Shown piece after piece: positions 3,770 to 6,774 of a stretch of DNA of 6,774 nucleotides. Each line of letters opens with the position of its first letter. The stretch's first letter is position 1. The notes under the pieces are model-generated. The model was not told the DNA's origin. It saw only the letters and a list, made by a program, of their open reading frames with translations, and searched no databases. Location of the stretch: the NCBI GenBank assembly GCA_900555605.1, contig USLW01000110.1, forward strand, positions 1 through 6,774, given 5' to 3'. The position numbers and the translations under genes are program-made. Source of the stretch: an uncultured Clostridium sp. GTDB taxonomy: Bacteria; Bacillota; Clostridia; UBA1212; UBA1255.

Positions 3770-6403
3770 ATGGCCGAACTGACTCCCATGATGAAACAGT
3801 ACCTGAAAGTAAAGGAGCGGTGTCCTGACTGCATCCTTTTCTTTCGTCTTGGGGACTTTTATGAAATGTTTTTTGAGGACGCCAAGACTGCCTCCAAAGT
3901 CCTGGAATTGGTCTTGACAGGACGTGACTGCGGCTTAGAAGAGCGGGCGCCGATGTGCGGTGTGCCATATCATGCCGCCTTATCCTATATCAGCCGTTTA
4001 ATATCAGCCGGATATAAGGTCGCGGTTTGTGAACAAATGGAGGATCCTGCAACGGCAAAGGGAATTGTAGAGCGGGATATTGTCAGGATCTATACGCCCG
4101 GAACTGTGACAGAAGACCAAATGCTGGATCAAAAGCTCAATAATTATATCTTATCGATTTATGAATTTAAAGGGATCTATGGATTGGCGGCGGCGGACCT
4201 ATCTACAGGAGAGATGCATTGCACTTCTCTGACGATCGGCAGTACCTTTCAGCATTTGGCAAACGAGATTGCCCGCTTTGCGCCGAAAGAAGTCATTCTC
4301 AATGATACCGCGGTATCCCGCGTCAGGCTGGAAGAAATTTTACATACCATATCCGGTGCATATGTAACGATGCTGCCGGAAGCAGAATACGATTACGAGC
4401 GGGCCAGCGGCAGCTTGCTTCCCCTGATGGGACAGAAACAAGGTGCGGAAAAAGAATTTTTAAAACAAGAACCTGCCGTACGCGCTGCCGGCGCGCTGAT
4501 CAGTTATATTGCAAATACACAGAAAGCGGACTTAGACGGCATTATACAGGCGGAATTTTACCAGGTAGAGGAATACATGGTCATTGATGCATCCTCCCGG
4601 CGGAATCTTGAGATTACGGAGACTATGCGGGATAAGGGAAAACGCGGGTCGCTGCTTTGGGTGCTGGACAGAACCGTTACCTCCATGGGCGGACGTATGC
4701 TGCGGAAATGGCTGGAGCAGCCTCTGATTGATGTAGATGCAATTAATCTCCGTCTGGATGGCGTAGAGGAGCTGAAATCTCTTTTTATGGTACGCAGCGA
4801 GCTGAGAGAGCTTTTAGGCGGCGTATATGATATGGAACGGCTTGCAGGAAAAATATCCTTAGGGACCGCAAATGCCAGGGATCTGGTATCACTCCGTCAA
4901 TCATTGGGCAAATTGCCGTATGTGAAAGCGCTTCTTCAGAACTGTACATCTCCTATTTTATGCGAGGAAACGGAACAGATCGATGAACTGCAGGATATTT
5001 GTGAACTTTTGGAACGTGCCATCGTCGAGGATCCGCCTTTGGCACTGAAAGAGGGCGGCATTATAAAAGACGGCTACCAAGAGGAAATCGACAGCTGCCG
5101 GTCTGCCGCCAGGGACGGAAAGGGCTGGCTGGCCTCGTTAGAAGCCAAAGAACGGGAAGAAACGGGAATCAAGAATCTCAAGATCGGATATAACCGCGTT
5201 TTCGGTTATTACATAGAAATCACAAAATCATATTTGAATCTGGTTCCGGCGCGTTATGTCAGAAAACAGACCTTAACAAACAATGAAAGATATATTACGG
5301 ATGAACTGAAAAAGATGGAGGATACCATATTAGGCGCGGAGGAGCGGCTGATTCGGCTTGAATTTGAGCATTTTACCCGTATCCGTGAATATGTGGCCTC
5401 TCACGCGGAACGACTGCGGGCAACCGCTGCCGCCATTGCAAAGCTGGATGCGCTGTCTGCGTATGCGGAAGTCGCCGATCGGGAGAATTACTGCAGGCCC
5501 AGGGTGAATCAGGGAACGGAAATTATTCTCAAAGACAGCCGTCATCCGGTGGTGGAACGTATGCTCGACAGCGGAGCCTTTGTACCAAATGATGTCTATA
5601 CCAATATGGATGAGGACATGCTGCTGGTGATTACAGGGCCGAATATGGCGGGAAAATCAACATATATGCGGCAGGTTGCGCTGATTGTACTGATGGCGCA
5701 GGCCGGCTGCTTTATTCCGGCGGCAGAGGGTGAGATCGGCATTGTAGACAAGCTGTTTACGCGTGTCGGCGCTTCGGATGACTTGGCATCCGGTCAAAGT
5801 ACCTTTATGGTTGAAATGGGTGAGGTTGCCAATATTCTGGCAAACGCTACGGCCCGGAGTCTGCTGATTCTGGACGAAATCGGGAGAGGGACCAGTACCT
5901 TTGACGGGCTGAGCATTGCGTGGGCAGTCCTGGAATATATTGTAGACCATATCAAAAGCAGGACCCTGTTTGCAACGCATTACCATGAGCTGACGGAGCT
6001 GGAGGGCCGCATTCCCGGCGTGAAAAACTATTGTGTGTCTGTCAACCGAAAGGGCGACGATATTATTTTTCTGCGTAAAATGAAAAGAGGCGGAGCGGAC
6101 GGCAGCTACGGTATCGCGGTAGCTGCTTTGGCCGGAATCCCTAAAAGCGTTACATTGCGGGCGAAAGAAATACTGGCACAGCTGGAGGAGCAGGATATCA
6201 GCCGGAGCGAAGTAAAGGCCACGCGTAAACGCGGCGGACAGGTTTCCGAAAATCAGCTGGACCTATTTGCTTTCACATCCAATACGGTTATGCACGATGA
6301 AATTATAGAAGAACTGAAAGCCATGAATGTGCAGGAGCTTACTCCGATTGAGGCGATGAACGCGCTTTACCGGCTGCAGCAGAAGGCGGAAAAGCGTATC
6401 TAA
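3770..6403 (+). CDS. mutS: DNA mismatch repair protein MutS
   Basis: A full-length MutS of 877 residues recognises base mismatches and small loops and, as an ATP-switched dimer clamp, recruits MutL. Domain I has LGDFYEMF at 27-34, with Phe30 and Glu32 of the mismatch-reading F-x-E motif. The connector domain covers about 125-250. The core and clamp domains cover about 265-570, including RRNLEI (277-282) and the GYYIEITKS clamp entry (479-487). The ATPase has Walker A GPNMAGKST at 623-631 (Lys629), the SGQSTFM signature, Walker B LLILDE at 698-703 and the FATHYHEL switch. QLDLF at 829-833 fits a sliding-clamp binding motif, and a C-terminal helical tail follows. Ribosome binding site GGAGGT (3760-3765) lies 4 bases before ATG. 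It is cotranscribed with the YlbF-family gene. mutL does not follow; miaA converges on it instead. No defects are visible. Confidence 0.98.
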   Translation: MAELTPMMKQYLKVKERCPDCILFFRLGDFYEMFFEDAKTASKVLELVLTGRDCGLEERAPMCGVPYHAALSYISRLISAGYKVAVCEQMEDPATAKGIVERDIVRIYTPGTVTEDQMLDQKLNNYILSIYEFKGIYGLAAADLSTGEMHCTSLTIGSTFQHLANEIARFAPKEVILNDTAVSRVRLEEILHTISGAYVTMLPEAEYDYERASGSLLPLMGQKQGAEKEFLKQEPAVRAAGALISYIANTQKADLDGIIQAEFYQVEEYMVIDASSRRNLEITETMRDKGKRGSLLWVLDRTVTSMGGRMLRKWLEQPLIDVDAINLRLDGVEELKSLFMVRSELRELLGGVYDMERLAGKISLGTANARDLVSLRQSLGKLPYVKALLQNCTSPILCEETEQIDELQDICELLERAIVEDPPLALKEGGIIKDGYQEEIDSCRSAARDGKGWLASLEAKEREETGIKNLKIGYNRVFGYYIEITKSYLNLVPARYVRKQTLTNNERYITDELKKMEDTILGAEERLIRLEFEHFTRIREYVASHAERLRATAAAIAKLDALSAYAEVADRENYCRPRVNQGTEIILKDSRHPVVERMLDSGAFVPNDVYTNMDEDMLLVITGPNMAGKSTYMRQVALIVLMAQAGCFIPAAEGEIGIVDKLFTRVGASDDLASGQSTFMVEMGEVANILANATARSLLILDEIGRGTSTFDGLSIAWAVLEYIVDHIKSRTLFATHYHELTELEGRIPGVKNYCVSVNRKGDDIIFLRKMKRGGADGSYGIAVAALAGIPKSVTLRAKEILAQLEEQDISRSEVKATRKRGGQVSENQLDLFAFTSNTVMHDEIIEELKAMNVQELTPIEAMNALYRLQQKAEKRI

Positions 6404-6414
6404 ATCTGAGATAT

Positions 6415-6774
6415 CTATCGATTTTTGTCCATCATTTTACCTCCGCAGATCATTTCGGAAAGTATTTCCGGCGTTACCCAATGCACCCACGCGGGCCTGC
6501 GGAACCAGGTCAGCTGTCTTTTTGCGTAATTTCTTGTATTTTGTTTTATTTGTGCAATGGCGGCTTCTAAGGAAACCGTTCCATCAAGATATGGAAACAG
6601 TTCCTTGTATCCAATGGCCTGCAGCGCGGTTTTACTAAAGGAAGGCGCAGAAGAGAGTCCCTTTTGATATGCTGCCTGACAGTACCGGAGCAATGCGCGT
6701 GTTTCTTCAAGGAGCCCTTGCTGCATCATCAGGTCGACTCTGCGGTTGATTTTCTCATAAAGCAGCCGGCGGTC
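6415..6774 (-). CDS. miaA: tRNA dimethylallyltransferase MiaA, C-terminal part
   Basis: The last 119 residues are present; the frame stays open to the right edge, so the N-terminal P-loop and most of the catalytic core lie outside. MiaA transfers a dimethylallyl group to N6 of A37 in tRNAs reading U-starting codons, which stabilises codon pairing. Diagnostic segments are [17 protein letters not shown] at the window edge, the QAIGYKEL motif, [26 protein letters not shown], and a final VHWVTPE. This order is specific to MiaA C-termini. It runs towards mutS, with 11 bases between the two stop codons and no clear terminator between them. In many Bacillota miaA follows mutS and mutL in the same direction, so this opposite orientation is unusual. 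Confidence 0.95.
   Translation of the reverse strand, partial: DRRLLYEKINRRVDLMMQQGLLEETRALLRYCQAAYQKGLSSAPSFSKTALQAIGYKELFPYLDGTVSLEAAIAQIKQNTRNYAKRQLTWFRRPAWVHWVTPEILSEMICGGKMMDKNR

Noticed and set aside
1..6774. CRISPR array, tRNA, rRNA or insertion sequence
   Set aside because: No regularly spaced repeats, no cloverleaf-like sequence, no rRNA-like segment and no DDE-type transposase frame were seen on either strand.

Overview
The window looks like chromosomal DNA of a Clostridia-type Bacillota, most likely a Lachnospiraceae-like gut anaerobe. The reasons are strong AGGAGG-type ribosome binding sites, consensus sigma-A promoters, a YlbF-family gene directly upstream of mutS, and a mobile remnant of the kind common in gut Firmicutes (large serine recombinase plus MobV-type relaxase). 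This assignment is inference from gene content; no rRNA or other taxonomic marker is present.

Layout from left to right. (1) Positions 1-51, minus strand: the first 17 codons of an aspartate/glutamate racemase family gene that runs off the left edge. (2) About 150-3200: a decayed integrative mobilizable element with every recognisable gene on the minus strand. In transcription order it has a short stretch with a GC-rich inverted repeat (possible oriT) and a broken small reading frame, then a MobV/Pre relaxase lacking its N-terminal catalytic part, then a 100-residue protein of unknown function, then a complete 548-residue large serine recombinase with its own promoter. A stem-loop at 151-174 overlaps the recombinase stop codon. 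(3) 3229-3257: a near-perfect promoter starting a rightward transcription unit of a YlbF-family protein (3340-3720) and full-length mutS (3770-6403). (4) 6415-6774, minus strand: the C-terminal 119 residues of miaA, which converges on mutS with only 11 bases between the stop codons and runs off the right edge.

How it fits together: the element sits between divergently transcribed chromosomal genes, racemase leftward and ylbF-mutS rightward, and leaves the ylbF-mutS promoter intact. Its recombinase could probably still excise or integrate DNA, but it cannot mobilize itself because the relaxase has lost the catalytic region. The chromosomal genes cover DNA mismatch repair (mutS), tRNA A37 prenylation (miaA), an RNA-processing or regulatory accessory (YlbF family) and D-amino acid metabolism (racemase). 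mutL, which usually follows mutS, is not in the 371 bases downstream. I did not find a convincing new biological system. The most useful leads are the uncharacterised 100-residue element protein, the GC-rich inverted repeat upstream of the broken relaxase, and the split mutS-mutL-miaA order.
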